DNA from: Akkermansia muciniphila
GTDB taxonomy: Bacteria; Verrucomicrobiota; Verrucomicrobiia; Verrucomicrobiales; Akkermansiaceae
NCBI RefSeq assembly: GCF_002884975.1
Contig: NZ_PJKB01000002.1
Span: 310,001 to 374,000 of the forward strand
Direction: 5' to 3'
DNA: 64,000 nucleotides
Position numbers and translations under genes: made by a program. Every line of letters begins with the position of its first letter. The first letter of the stretch is position 1. Shown piece by piece: positions 43,036 through 51,532 of the stretch. Under the pieces are notes generated by a model. That model saw nothing but the letters and a program-made list of their open reading frames with translations, searched no databases and was not told where the DNA came from.

Positions 43036-43872
43036 ATGTCCCTCAAGTCATTCAAGCCAGTTACTCCCTCTAACCGCTACAAGGTGTGGCCGTCCTTTGA
43101 CGAAATCACCACCTCCACCCCGGAAAAGAGTCTCTGCAGACCCCTCAAGAAATCCGGCGGCCGCAACAACAACGGCCGCATCACCACCCGCCACATCGGC
43201 GGTGGCCACAAGCGCAAGTATCGCCTGGTGGACTTCAAGCGCAACAAGTTTGACGTGCCCGCCACCGTGCTTACTATTGAATACGATCCCAACCGCACCT
43301 GCCGAATCGCCCTGATTGAATACAAGGACGGTGAAAAGTCCTACATCCTGGCTCCTACGGGCCTCCAGGTGGGCATGAAGGTGGAAAGCGGCCAGAAGGT
43401 TGCTCCCAAGGTAGGCAATGCCATGCCCCTGAAGAACGTTCCCCTGGGTACCTCCGTTCACAACATTGAAATCCGTCCGGGTTCCGGCGGCAAGGTTGCC
43501 CGCGCAGCCGGTCAGCAGGCCATTGTTTCCAACCGCGAAGCCGGCTATGCCCTGATCAAAATGCCCTCCGGTGAAATCCGCCGTTTCAATGAGGATTGCT
43601 ACTGCACCATCGGTCAGGTTGGCAATACCCAGCACATGAACGAAATGTCCGGCAAGGCCGGCCGCACCCGCTGGATGGGCGTTCGTCCCACCGTGCGCGG
43701 TATGACGATGAACCCCGTCGACCACCCGAACGGTGGTGGTGAAGGTAAGTCCAAGTCCGGCGGCGGCCGCCAGCACCTCAAGTCCCCGTGGGGCCACGTC
43801 AAGGGCCAGAAGACCCGCCGTCTCCGCAAGCCCAGCGACTCCGTCATCGTACAGCGCCGCAACGCCAAGTAA
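43036..43872 (+). CDS. rplB: 50S ribosomal protein uL2
   Basis: 278 residues. Supports the peptidyl-transferase centre. The highly conserved [22 protein letters not shown] region and the C-terminal [20 protein letters not shown], with the functionally important His, are intact. Confidence 0.98.
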   Translation: MSLKSFKPVTPSNRYKVWPSFDEITTSTPEKSLCRPLKKSGGRNNNGRITTRHIGGGHKRKYRLVDFKRNKFDVPATVLTIEYDPNRTCRIALIEYKDGEKSYILAPTGLQVGMKVESGQKVAPKVGNAMPLKNVPLGTSVHNIEIRPGSGGKVARAAGQQAIVSNREAGYALIKMPSGEIRRFNEDCYCTIGQVGNTQHMNEMSGKAGRTRWMGVRPTVRGMTMNPVDHPNGGGEGKSKSGGGRQHLKSPWGHVKGQKTRRLRKPSDSVIVQRRNAK

Positions 43873-43907
43873 CCAATACACAATAACTTTAACTAGGATC
43901 ATATAAC

Positions 43908-44177
43908 ATGGGACGTTCTCTCAAAAAAGGCCCTTTTGTCAGTCAGAAGCTTCTCACCAAGGTTGACGCTCAGCTTGAATCCGGTGACCGCAAGCCGATC
44001 AAGACCTGGAGCCGCGCATCCATGATTACGCCTGACTTCGTCGGTCTGACCTTCCTGGTGCACGCCGGCAAGAACTTTGCCACCGTGTACGTCACGGAAA
44101 ACATGGTAGGCCACAAGCTTGGTGAATTTGCCCCGACTCGTGTCTTCAAACAGCACGGCGGTATCGGTAAGAAGTAA
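43908..44177 (+). CDS. rpsS: 30S ribosomal protein uS19
   Basis: 89 residues. 30S head protein contacting S13. [11 protein letters not shown] and [14 protein letters not shown] are diagnostic. The next gene is not rplV as expected but an unrelated exported protein. Confidence 0.97.
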   Translation: MGRSLKKGPFVSQKLLTKVDAQLESGDRKPIKTWSRASMITPDFVGLTFLVHAGKNFATVYVTENMVGHKLGEFAPTRVFKQHGGIGKK

Positions 44178-44197
44178 TCAGTAAGTTAACAATCAAC

Positions 44198-44908
44198 ATG
44201 TCGAACTCTTCTTCCATCCTTGCGTACTCCCTCACCACCCTTGTGGGGCTGGGCGGAATACTGCAGGGAGCGGAAGAGGATACGGCGGCACTGACGCGCA
44301 GAATCGAGCGTCTCGAAAAGCAGAATGCGGCCCTTAAGGCATCCTATGTCCAGGCCCGCAGCGACGCCGACAAGGCGGCCGCCCAGCTGGTGGACATCCG
44401 TTCCCGGCTGGAAGCTTTGGGAGGCGCAGCGCTAGGTAATAGTGAGGAACGCCTGATTCAGGCAATGGCAGACATCGAAGTTCTCAATGACCGCATCCAG
44501 CGGTTGGAACAGGCGTCCGTCAAGCTCTCCGGAGCTATCCTCGCCTACATGAAACAAGCCATATCCGAGGATGCGAACTCCAGGACCGCGGTGGAAAGCT
44601 CCCTGCGCCTGCTGGACTCCGTTCTGGGATACAGGCAACAGCCCGTGCGAGATGGCGCGGGAACCCTGGCGGAAGCCAAGGTGCTCAGCATTGACTCCGA
44701 GTCCGGAGTAGTGGTGCTGAACGCCGGCAAGACGGCGGGGATGCAAGTCGGGATGCCGGTACAGGTGACCCGGGGAGCGCAAACCATCGGAGAAGCCGTG
44801 GTCACGGACGTCCGCAAGGAAGTATGTGGCGCGCTTGTTCAGAAACTTGTGGCGCCTGCCGATCCGGTGCGCGTCGGAGATTCTGCCTCAGTAAAAACCA
44901 ACGACTAA
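44198..44908 (+). CDS. Exported or membrane-anchored coiled-coil protein inside the S10 operon
   Basis: 236 residues. An N-terminal hydrophobic segment (about 8-24, LAYSLTTLVGLGGILQGA) looks like a signal peptide. Heptad-rich coiled coils follow (TRRIERLEKQNAALKASY onward, about 30-75 and 85-115). The last 75 residues form a small beta domain (KVLSIDSESGVVVLNAGKTA, then GMQVGMPVQVTRG) of the SH3-like kind seen in MreC-type and other envelope proteins. It lies between rpsS (20 bases before) and rplV (39 bases after), in the same direction and without terminators, so it is expressed with the ribosomal proteins. The function is unknown and it is not a ribosomal protein by sequence. Confidence 0.8.
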   Translation: MSNSSSILAYSLTTLVGLGGILQGAEEDTAALTRRIERLEKQNAALKASYVQARSDADKAAAQLVDIRSRLEALGGAALGNSEERLIQAMADIEVLNDRIQRLEQASVKLSGAILAYMKQAISEDANSRTAVESSLRLLDSVLGYRQQPVRDGAGTLAEAKVLSIDSESGVVVLNAGKTAGMQVGMPVQVTRGAQTIGEAVVTDVRKEVCGALVQKLVAPADPVRVGDSASVKTND

Positions 44909-44947
44909 ATCATCTTCATCAATAACCTGCACTACGAGGAAAAACCC

Positions 44948-45286
44948 ATGGAAGTGAAAGCTGTTTACAAATACGCCCGCATCTCTGCCAAGAAGATGCG
45001 CGATATTGCTCAAGAAATCCAAGGCTTGTCCGTCTCCCAGGCGACCGACATCCTGTCCTACACCCCCAAGAAGGGTGCCTACCTGCTGAATAAGACGCTC
45101 AAGTCCGCTTTGGCCAATGCCGAAAACAATGCGGAACTGTCCGTTGACACGCTGGTGGTCAAATCCGTCATGGTCGATGAAGGCCCCACCATGCGCCGCA
45201 CGATGCCCCGCGCCCGTGGATCCGCCAACATGATCCGCAAGCGCACATCCCATATCACCGTTATCCTGGCCGATCAAGAAGGCTAG
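44948..45286 (+). CDS. rplV: 50S ribosomal protein uL22
   Basis: 112 residues. Lines the exit tunnel. YARISAKKMRDIAQEIQG and the loop GPTMRRTMPRARGSANMIRK, where macrolide-resistance changes occur in other bacteria, are present with the ordinary sequence. Confidence 0.97.
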   Translation: MEVKAVYKYARISAKKMRDIAQEIQGLSVSQATDILSYTPKKGAYLLNKTLKSALANAENNAELSVDTLVVKSVMVDEGPTMRRTMPRARGSANMIRKRTSHITVILADQEG

Positions 45287-45325
45287 GTCATACCAATCTA
45301 ACACACATATAGCTGAACTAATATC

Positions 45326-46015
45326 ATGGGTCAGAAAGTAAATCCAATCGGGTTCCGCCTCGCCGTCAACAAGGACTGGCGCTCCAAGTGGTACGCCACG
45401 GGCCAGGATTACGCCACCAAGCTGCATGAAGACTTGGTGATGCGCAAGTACATCAAGGAACAGTTGATGTCCGCCGCCGTCTCCAGCATCGTGATTGAAC
45501 GTGCCTGGAACAGCGTCCGCATTACCGTCCACACCGCCCGTCCGGGCCTTGTCATCGGCCGCAAGGGTGAAGAAATTGAAAAGATCCGCCAGTACCTTCA
45601 GGGCCTGTGCGGCGCTTCCACCCAGGTCAACATTGACATCGTGGAAATCCGCTCCCCTGAAACGGACGCCCAGCTCATCGCTGAAAACGTGGCCGTTCAG
45701 CTGGAACGCCGCGTTTCCTTCCGCCGCGCCATGAAGCGCGCCGTGCAGGTAGCCATGGAACGTGGCGCCGACGGCATCCGCATCCGCTGCGCCGGCCGTC
45801 TCGGCGGCGCTGACATCGCCCGTGCCGAATGGTACCGCGAAGGCAAAGTGCCGTTGCAGACGCTCCGCACTCCGATCGACTACGGTTTTGCCGAAGCCCG
45901 CACTCTTTACGGCATCATTGGCGTGAAGTGCTGGGTCAACAAGCGCGATGAAGTCGTCTCCCAGCAGAATTCCCGCCCGTCCGGCCCCCGCGGTCCCCGT
46001 CGTCCGCGTGCCTAA
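45326..46015 (+). CDS. rpsC: 30S ribosomal protein uS3
   Basis: 229 residues. Part of the mRNA entry helicase. [12 protein letters not shown], the KH motif [12 protein letters not shown] and [20 protein letters not shown] are all visible. The C-terminal tail is Pro/Arg-rich. Confidence 0.98.
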   Translation: MGQKVNPIGFRLAVNKDWRSKWYATGQDYATKLHEDLVMRKYIKEQLMSAAVSSIVIERAWNSVRITVHTARPGLVIGRKGEEIEKIRQYLQGLCGASTQVNIDIVEIRSPETDAQLIAENVAVQLERRVSFRRAMKRAVQVAMERGADGIRIRCAGRLGGADIARAEWYREGKVPLQTLRTPIDYGFAEARTLYGIIGVKCWVNKRDEVVSQQNSRPSGPRGPRRPRA

Positions 46016-46066
46016 AAAAGCCGCCATCACATTGTTCATCACACTTAACACAAGGAGGAATAAGAT

Positions 46067-46489
46067 ATGCCTTTAATGCCCAAAAGAGTGAAGCACCGCA
46101 AGATGCACCGCGGCAGCCGTTCCGGCAACGCCACCAGCGGTACCTATGTTGCCTTTGGTGACTTCGGCCTTCAGGTGCTCGACCGCGGTTGGATCACCAA
46201 CAACCAGATTGAAGCCTGCCGTATTGCGATCAACCGTTACCTGAAACGTAAAGGTAAGGTGTTCATCCGCATTTTCCCGCAGAAGTCCTTCACGTCCCGT
46301 CCCCCGGATACCCGTATGGGTAAGGGCAAGGGCGCCGTGGAAGGCTGGGTGGCCGTTGTCCGCCCCGGCAACATTCTGTTTGAAGTTGGCGGCGTGACCG
46401 AATCCCAGGCCCGTGAAGCCCTTCGTCTGGCTTCCAACAAGCTGGGCGTGCCTACCCGCTTCGTCTACCGTCAAGGCGTTCAACACTAA
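46067..46489 (+). CDS. rplP: 50S ribosomal protein uL16
   Basis: 140 residues. Binds near the A site. [16 protein letters not shown] and [19 protein letters not shown] match the family. A clear Shine-Dalgarno sequence (AAGGAGG) precedes the ATG, in contrast to several neighbours. Confidence 0.98.
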   Translation: MPLMPKRVKHRKMHRGSRSGNATSGTYVAFGDFGLQVLDRGWITNNQIEACRIAINRYLKRKGKVFIRIFPQKSFTSRPPDTRMGKGKGAVEGWVAVVRPGNILFEVGGVTESQAREALRLASNKLGVPTRFVYRQGVQH

Positions 46490-46503
46490 AGCTACTCATC
46501 ACC

Positions 46504-46707
46504 ATGTCCGATAAGAACTCTCCCAAAGAACTTCGTGCTATGTCCGCCAAGGAGCTTTCCGCTCTGGTGCGCAGCCTTCGTGAAGAACTCTTCAATCTCC
46601 GTCTCCAGCAGGCCACCGGCCAGCTGGAAAACAACCAGAGAATCCGCACTGTCCGCAAGGACCTTGCCCGTGCCCTTACCATTAAGGGTGAAACCGGGGA
46701 AGCGTAA
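46504..46707 (+). CDS. rpmC: 50S ribosomal protein uL29
   Basis: 67 residues, two-helix hairpin next to L23 at the tunnel exit. ELRAMSAKELSALVRSLREELFNLR is typical. Confidence 0.95.
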   Translation: MSDKNSPKELRAMSAKELSALVRSLREELFNLRLQQATGQLENNQRIRTVRKDLARALTIKGETGEA

Positions 46708-46756
46708 GCTGAGGATTTCCGGTAACAACAGAACATTCTAACACTTTTAGAATCCA

Positions 46757-47029
46757 ATGTCCGAACAAACCGAAACAACCAAGAAGCCCGGCCTTCGCAA
46801 GACGCGCATCGGCGTGGTGACCTCCACCAAGATGGACAAGACCATCGTTGTGGAATACGTTGCCCGCGTTCCGCACCCCAAGTTCAAGAAGATCGTCAAG
46901 AAGAGCAAGAAGTTCTACGCTCATGACGAAAACTCCACGGCCAAGGTAGGCGATAAGGTACGTATCGTTGAAACCCGCCCGCTTTCCAAGCTCAAGTGCT
47001 GGGAACTGGTGGAAGTGCTGACCCACTAA
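46757..47029 (+). CDS. rpsQ: 30S ribosomal protein uS17
   Basis: 90 residues. OB-fold 16S rRNA binding protein. [18 protein letters not shown] and the [18 protein letters not shown] end are conserved. Confidence 0.97.
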   Translation: MSEQTETTKKPGLRKTRIGVVTSTKMDKTIVVEYVARVPHPKFKKIVKKSKKFYAHDENSTAKVGDKVRIVETRPLSKLKCWELVEVLTH

Positions 47030-47066
47030 TCAGGAATCAACCATTAAATAAAGGAGATTTGATACC

Positions 47067-47432
47067 ATGATCCAGATGGAATCCCTAGTCCAGGTGGCCG
47101 ACAATACCGGCGCCCGCTCCGCCAAGATGATTGGCGTCATCGGCAAGCGTACCCGTCAGGCCCACATTGGCGACATTATTACCTGCCACATCCGCGAATC
47201 CATTCCGACCGCTTCCGTGAAGAAGGGTACCGTGGTGAAGGCTGTGGTGGTGCGCACCGCCGCCCCGATCCGCCGTGATGACGGCTCCGTGCTGCGCTTT
47301 GACGGCAACGCCGTCGTCATCATCGACAAGGACAACAACCCGCGCGGTACCCGTATTTTCGGGCCGGTCGCCCGTGAACTCCGTGAAAAGAAGTTCATGA
47401 AGATTGTTTCCCTTGCTCCGGAAGTGCTCTAA
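47067..47432 (+). CDS. rplN: 50S ribosomal protein uL14, last gene of the cluster
   Basis: 121 residues. L14 forms an inter-subunit bridge and is the docking partner of RsfS, whose gene lies at the start of this window. [18 protein letters not shown] and [17 protein letters not shown] are standard. A Shine-Dalgarno AAAGGAG precedes it. A strong terminator follows after 22 bases, and the rest of the spc genes (rplX, rplE, rpsN, rpsH and so on) are missing here. Confidence 0.98.
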   Translation: MIQMESLVQVADNTGARSAKMIGVIGKRTRQAHIGDIITCHIRESIPTASVKKGTVVKAVVVRTAAPIRRDDGSVLRFDGNAVVIIDKDNNPRGTRIFGPVARELREKKFMKIVSLAPEVL

Positions 47433-47454
47433 TTGAGACACCTCAGGATTTTGG

Positions 47455-47488
47455 AACGCCGTCCTCTGGAAAAGAGGGCGGCGTTTTT
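47455..47488 (+). terminator. Terminator closing the ribosomal-protein operon after rplN
   Basis: 13-bp stem (47455-47467 with 47473-47485, one G-T wobble), a short loop and five T. Confidence 0.92.
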
Positions 47489-47837
47489 GTTGCTCCGTTT
47501 TTCCCCTGAGCAGGGTTTTGAAGAGAATGGCCTGCTGGTGGATTTTTCAGGCGGGTGGATGCCGCAGGCGTTCCGGCAGGCGCATGTGCATCCCAGGAAG
47601 GAGTGTGCAGGCTTGGAGAGGGGAAGAAATATGCGGGAAGGTTGCCTGTGCTTCTGAATCCGGATATGGGAGATATGGGAAAAGAGACCCCGGAGAGGTA
47701 TCAATCCGGCGCTCATGGAGCCTGTTTACAGCGCCGTGAAGGGGAGGAAGCTGTTGCGGTTAATTCCGGTGCAGGGAAGGGCCGAAAGGCCTGTTCAGGC
47801 GCGGAGAGCCTTGTAACAGGAGAAACGGACCCGGCGC
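47489..47837. other. Intergenic region, nothing recognised
   Basis: About 350 bases between the rplN terminator and the convergent reverse-strand gene. There is no tRNA, no repeat and no ORF that looks coding. Only short weak inverted repeats are seen. Confidence 0.5.
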
Positions 47838-48686
47838 TCAGCGCTTGCCCTGGTCAGCACGGGCTTTCTCCAGCTGCTGGGAGGAACCGCAGGCCGGGCA
47901 CCGGAACCAGCGGAAGAGAAACACGTGCAGAGCCGTGGCAAATACATAGCCGAAGAGGGGGAGGCAGTGCGCCGCCTTGTTGCGGGTGTATTTTTTGAAG
48001 GAGAAGACATGCGCCCGGCATACGCTGCATTTCCGGGGAAGAGCCAGGGAGAGGTACAGGATGAGCGCCAGGAACAGGGGGCCGAAGCAGAGGCTGATGA
48101 TTAGCCAGCCCCGTTCTCCGTTAAGGAGAACCAGGGTGGTTACCGCAATGGAAAAGAGGATGCTGACAAAGAGCAGAAGGACGGAGGCCGCCCCCAGCCA
48201 CGTCCGGAAAGGGGTCATGTGCCTGACTCCTTTTTTACGCAGGTAGGTTTTCGGTTCGTGGGGAGTATGGGCGGGTTTGGCGGGCTGGTAGCTTTGTTCC
48301 TCCTGAAGCCTCGCCTTGGTGGAGAGGTGTTTTGCAGGGCTGTCAGAGTTCCGCTGCCGTTTTTCCCGGACGGGTTTCCGTGGAGTTGCCGGCGGCGTGG
48401 CCGGTTCAGCTACGGGAACGGCAAGGGGGAGTGGTGCCTGGGCGCCGGGCAGGTCTGCCGGTTCCGGCGCCGTGGGGGATGAAAGGGCCTGCTCCACCCA
48501 TGCCCTGAATAGAGGGGCCGGGGGAATTGCCGTTTTCAGCTTAAGCATCCGTTTTGCCTGATGGAGTTCAGGCAAAACGGTGAGGGGATCCACGGAAGCG
48601 AATTGTTCAAGAGTCCCTATGCCGACCGCTTCCAGCAATTCAATGAATTGCTCACGTCCGGCAAAGTACTGTTGAAGGTCATTCAT
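47838..48686 (-). CDS. Membrane protein with C-terminal zinc-ribbon-like cysteines
   Basis: 282 residues, not recognised. About 45 residues at the N-terminus form helices resembling a helix-hairpin-helix unit (FIELLEAVGIGTLEQFASVD). A Pro/Ala-rich disordered linker with many basic residues follows, then two transmembrane helices (about 168-192 and 198-217). A CSVC pair and a CPAC pair near the end could hold a zinc ion. The start is 18 bases downstream of the valS stop, so it is probably transcribed from the valS promoter. Confidence 0.7.
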   Translation of the reverse strand: MNDLQQYFAGREQFIELLEAVGIGTLEQFASVDPLTVLPELHQAKRMLKLKTAIPPAPLFRAWVEQALSSPTAPEPADLPGAQAPLPLAVPVAEPATPPATPRKPVREKRQRNSDSPAKHLSTKARLQEEQSYQPAKPAHTPHEPKTYLRKKGVRHMTPFRTWLGAASVLLLFVSILFSIAVTTLVLLNGERGWLIISLCFGPLFLALILYLSLALPRKCSVCRAHVFSFKKYTRNKAAHCLPLFGYVFATALHVFLFRWFRCPACGSSQQLEKARADQGKR

Positions 48687-48704
48687 TCCCGGAAGAATAG
48701 ATGA

Positions 48705-51377
48705 TTAGGAAAGGGAATCAAGCATGCCTTTCAATTGGGCCTGTTTTGCTTCCCAATCCGCCAGACGGGCTTTTTCCTGCTCCACGACTTCCGCCGGAGC
48801 TCTTTCCACAAAGCCCGCATTGCCCAGCTTGGCGGAGGATTTGGTGATTTCCCTGGCAATTTTATCCAGTTCCTTGCCCAGGCGTTCCTTTTCCGCTTCC
48901 ACGTCAATGAGCCCGTCCAGGGGAAGGAAGAGTTCCCCCAGCGGCGTCAGGGCCGCGGGCGTGCCCTTGGGCGCTGCATAGCCCGCGTCCCGGGTGACGG
49001 ATTTGGCATTCGCCAGGATGGAAAGGCGGGAGAGGATGTCCTGGGGAACGTCATGCGCGGTTTTCAGGATGAAGCTGACGTTTTTGTTGTTGGAGAGGTC
49101 GTATTCCGCCTTCAGGTTGCGCGCCTTGTTGGCCGTTTCATAGAGGGCGGCTGCCTGGGTGTTCGCCAGCGTGATGCGTTTTTCATCCAGTCCGGCCAGC
49201 AGGGCGTCCGCGGAGGGAAGGGGTGTGCGCATGAGCGGGAGGCCGCCGTTGGCGTCCGCAAAGCCCAGGGAGGCCCAGAGTTCTTCCGTGATGTGGGGCA
49301 TGACCGGATGGAGCAGGGCCAGGTAGTGCCTGAGCACCGTGTCCATGGTGGTGAGCGTGGCCGCCCGCGCCGCGGGGTCCGCGCCGTCCCTCAGGTCGCC
49401 CTTGACGGCTTCCAGGAAGCGGTCGCAGTATTCGTTCCAGAAGAATTGGTACAGGGCCTGGATGAGGGCGTTGAATTCGTAGTCCGCCAGCGCTTTTTCC
49501 ACATCCGCGTGAAGCTGCCTGAGTTTGGAGATGATGGCGATGTGCACGGGGGAGTAGTGCGGAGCCGCGCCTTCCTCCGCCGCACCCTGCATCAGGCGGA
49601 AGCGGGTGGCGTTGTAAAGCTTGTTGGCAAAGTTCCTGCCTTCGCCGATCTGGCTTTCGTCAAAGCGCACGTCCGTGCCCGTGGGGGCGATGCGCATGAG
49701 GCCGAAGCGGAGGCCGTCCGCGCCGTAGTTGGCAATCAGGTCCAGCGGGTCCGGGGAATTGCCCAGGGATTTGCTCATTTTACGTCCAATCTTGTCGCGG
49801 ATGATGGATGTAAAGAATACGTTGCTGAACGGCTTGTCATGCTGGAAGCGGTAACCGGCCATGATCATGCGGGCCACCCAGAAGAAGATGATGTCCGGTC
49901 CCGTGACGAGGTCCGAGGTGGGGTAGAATTTGGCGCGGGTTTCATCATCCATGGTAGAGAAGGGCCACAGCCAGGAGGAGAACCACGTGTCCATCACGTC
50001 ACTGTCCTGAATCCAGTTTTCCGGGTCCGCCGGGGGCTCGGTTCCTACGTAAAGGCTGCCCTGTTCCAGGGCGGAGGCGTCCAGGGCAGGGGCGTTCCTG
50101 AGTTCCTCCGCCTTATCCTTCCTGTACCAGACCGGGATACGGTGGCCCCACCAGAGCTGGCGGGAGATGCACCAGTCCTGGATGTTTTCCAGCCAGTGCG
50201 CATAGGTTTTCGCCCAGCGGGCGGGGCGGAAGGTGATGTCTCCGCCGGCTACGGCGTCCGCCGCTTCCTTCACGCAGGGGTATTTGAGGAACCACTGCAT
50301 GGAGAGGCGCGGTTCAATGGGGACGTTGGCGCGTTCGGAGAAGCCCACTTTGTTGTCATAGTCTTCAATCTTGACCATGAGACCGGCGGCTTCCAGCATT
50401 TCCACGGATTTCCGGCGCGCGTCAAAGCGGTCCATGCCGTGGAGTTCCGGCACTTCCGGGCAATTGACATGGCCGTCCGGGGTAAGGATGTCAATGATTT
50501 CCAGGTTGAATTTCCGGCCTATTTCAAAGTCGGCCTTGTCATGGGCCGGAGTGATTTTCAGGGCGCCGGTGCCGAATTCTATTTCCACGTATTCATCCCC
50601 AATGACGGGTATGGGGGCGGCGTTGAGCGGGCGCATGACGTTTTTGCCGATGAGATGGGCGTACCGCGGGTCCTTCGGGTTCACGGCCACGGCCACGTCC
50701 GCCATGATGGTTTCCGGGCGGGTGGTAGCTACATGGAGAGCTCCGGAGCCGTCTTCCAGCTTGTACAGGACAGTGTAGAGCTTGCTTTTCTGTTCCGTCA
50801 TGATGACTTCTTCATCGGAAAGCGCGGTAAGGGAAACGGGGCACCAGTTGACCATGCGGCGCCCGCGGTAGATGAGGCCTTCCCTGAAGAGGTCAATGAA
50901 GACCTGCCCGACGGCTTTGGTGTATTCCTCATCCATCGTGAAGCGTTCACGGTCCCAGTCACAGGAACAGCCCAGCTTGTGGAGCTGGTTGATGATGATG
51001 CCGCCGTGCTTTTCCTTCCATTCCCAGACTTTTTCCAGAAAGGCTTCACGGCCCAGGTCATGGCGGCTCTGGCCCGTTGTCTGCTTGATATCCTTTTCCA
51101 CCCGCACCTGGGTGGCGATGCCCGCGTGGTCCGTGCCGGGCAGCCACAGGGCTTCATATCCCTTCTGGCGCGCGCGGCGCACCAGAATGTCCTGGATGGT
51201 GTTGTTCAGCACATGGCCCAGGTGGAGCACTCCCGTGACGTTGGGCGGGGGAATGACGATGGAGTAGGCAGGCTTTTCAGAAGCCGGGTCAGCCTTGAAA
51301 CAACCTTCTTCAATCCAGCGGGATTGCCATTTTTCTTCCACCAGGGAGGGATCATATGCTTTGGGCAGATCAGACAT
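48705..51377 (-). CDS. valS: Valyl-tRNA synthetase
   Basis: Charges tRNA-Val and edits mischarged Thr. 890 residues with class I motifs HLGHV (from PPPNVTGVLHLGHVLN) and RKMSKSLGNS, the CP1 editing domain (TTRPETIMADVAVAV and GTGALKITPAHDKADFEIG), an anticodon-binding helical domain and the C-terminal coiled coil typical of bacterial ValRS. The ATG at 51377 (MSDLPKAYDPS) is preferred to the one two codons upstream. Upstream lies the beta-galactosidase terminator, so valS has its own promoter, which I could not define. Confidence 0.97.
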   Translation of the reverse strand: MSDLPKAYDPSLVEEKWQSRWIEEGCFKADPASEKPAYSIVIPPPNVTGVLHLGHVLNNTIQDILVRRARQKGYEALWLPGTDHAGIATQVRVEKDIKQTTGQSRHDLGREAFLEKVWEWKEKHGGIIINQLHKLGCSCDWDRERFTMDEEYTKAVGQVFIDLFREGLIYRGRRMVNWCPVSLTALSDEEVIMTEQKSKLYTVLYKLEDGSGALHVATTRPETIMADVAVAVNPKDPRYAHLIGKNVMRPLNAAPIPVIGDEYVEIEFGTGALKITPAHDKADFEIGRKFNLEIIDILTPDGHVNCPEVPELHGMDRFDARRKSVEMLEAAGLMVKIEDYDNKVGFSERANVPIEPRLSMQWFLKYPCVKEAADAVAGGDITFRPARWAKTYAHWLENIQDWCISRQLWWGHRIPVWYRKDKAEELRNAPALDASALEQGSLYVGTEPPADPENWIQDSDVMDTWFSSWLWPFSTMDDETRAKFYPTSDLVTGPDIIFFWVARMIMAGYRFQHDKPFSNVFFTSIIRDKIGRKMSKSLGNSPDPLDLIANYGADGLRFGLMRIAPTGTDVRFDESQIGEGRNFANKLYNATRFRLMQGAAEEGAAPHYSPVHIAIISKLRQLHADVEKALADYEFNALIQALYQFFWNEYCDRFLEAVKGDLRDGADPAARAATLTTMDTVLRHYLALLHPVMPHITEELWASLGFADANGGLPLMRTPLPSADALLAGLDEKRITLANTQAAALYETANKARNLKAEYDLSNNKNVSFILKTAHDVPQDILSRLSILANAKSVTRDAGYAAPKGTPAALTPLGELFLPLDGLIDVEAEKERLGKELDKIAREITKSSAKLGNAGFVERAPAEVVEQEKARLADWEAKQAQLKGMLDSLS

Positions 51378-51473
51378 GGGCAAAAGGGTACCATAAAGTT
51401 TTTTTCTTTCAATCCCTACCTATCCGGTAAATGGAGGAAAACAGGCCTTTTCCGTCCCGGAGGCGGACGCATG

Positions 51474-51508
51474 AAAAAGCCGCCGGCTCCCTGGCGGGAA
51501 CCGGCGGC
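51474..51508 (-). terminator. Terminator after the beta-galactosidase gene
   Basis: On the reverse strand, an 8-bp GC stem (51508-51501 with 51487-51480) with a partly paired interior, followed by five T (51478-51474). Confidence 0.82.
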
Positions 51509-51532
51509 CGGAGCAGATGCTTCGTACCCGGT

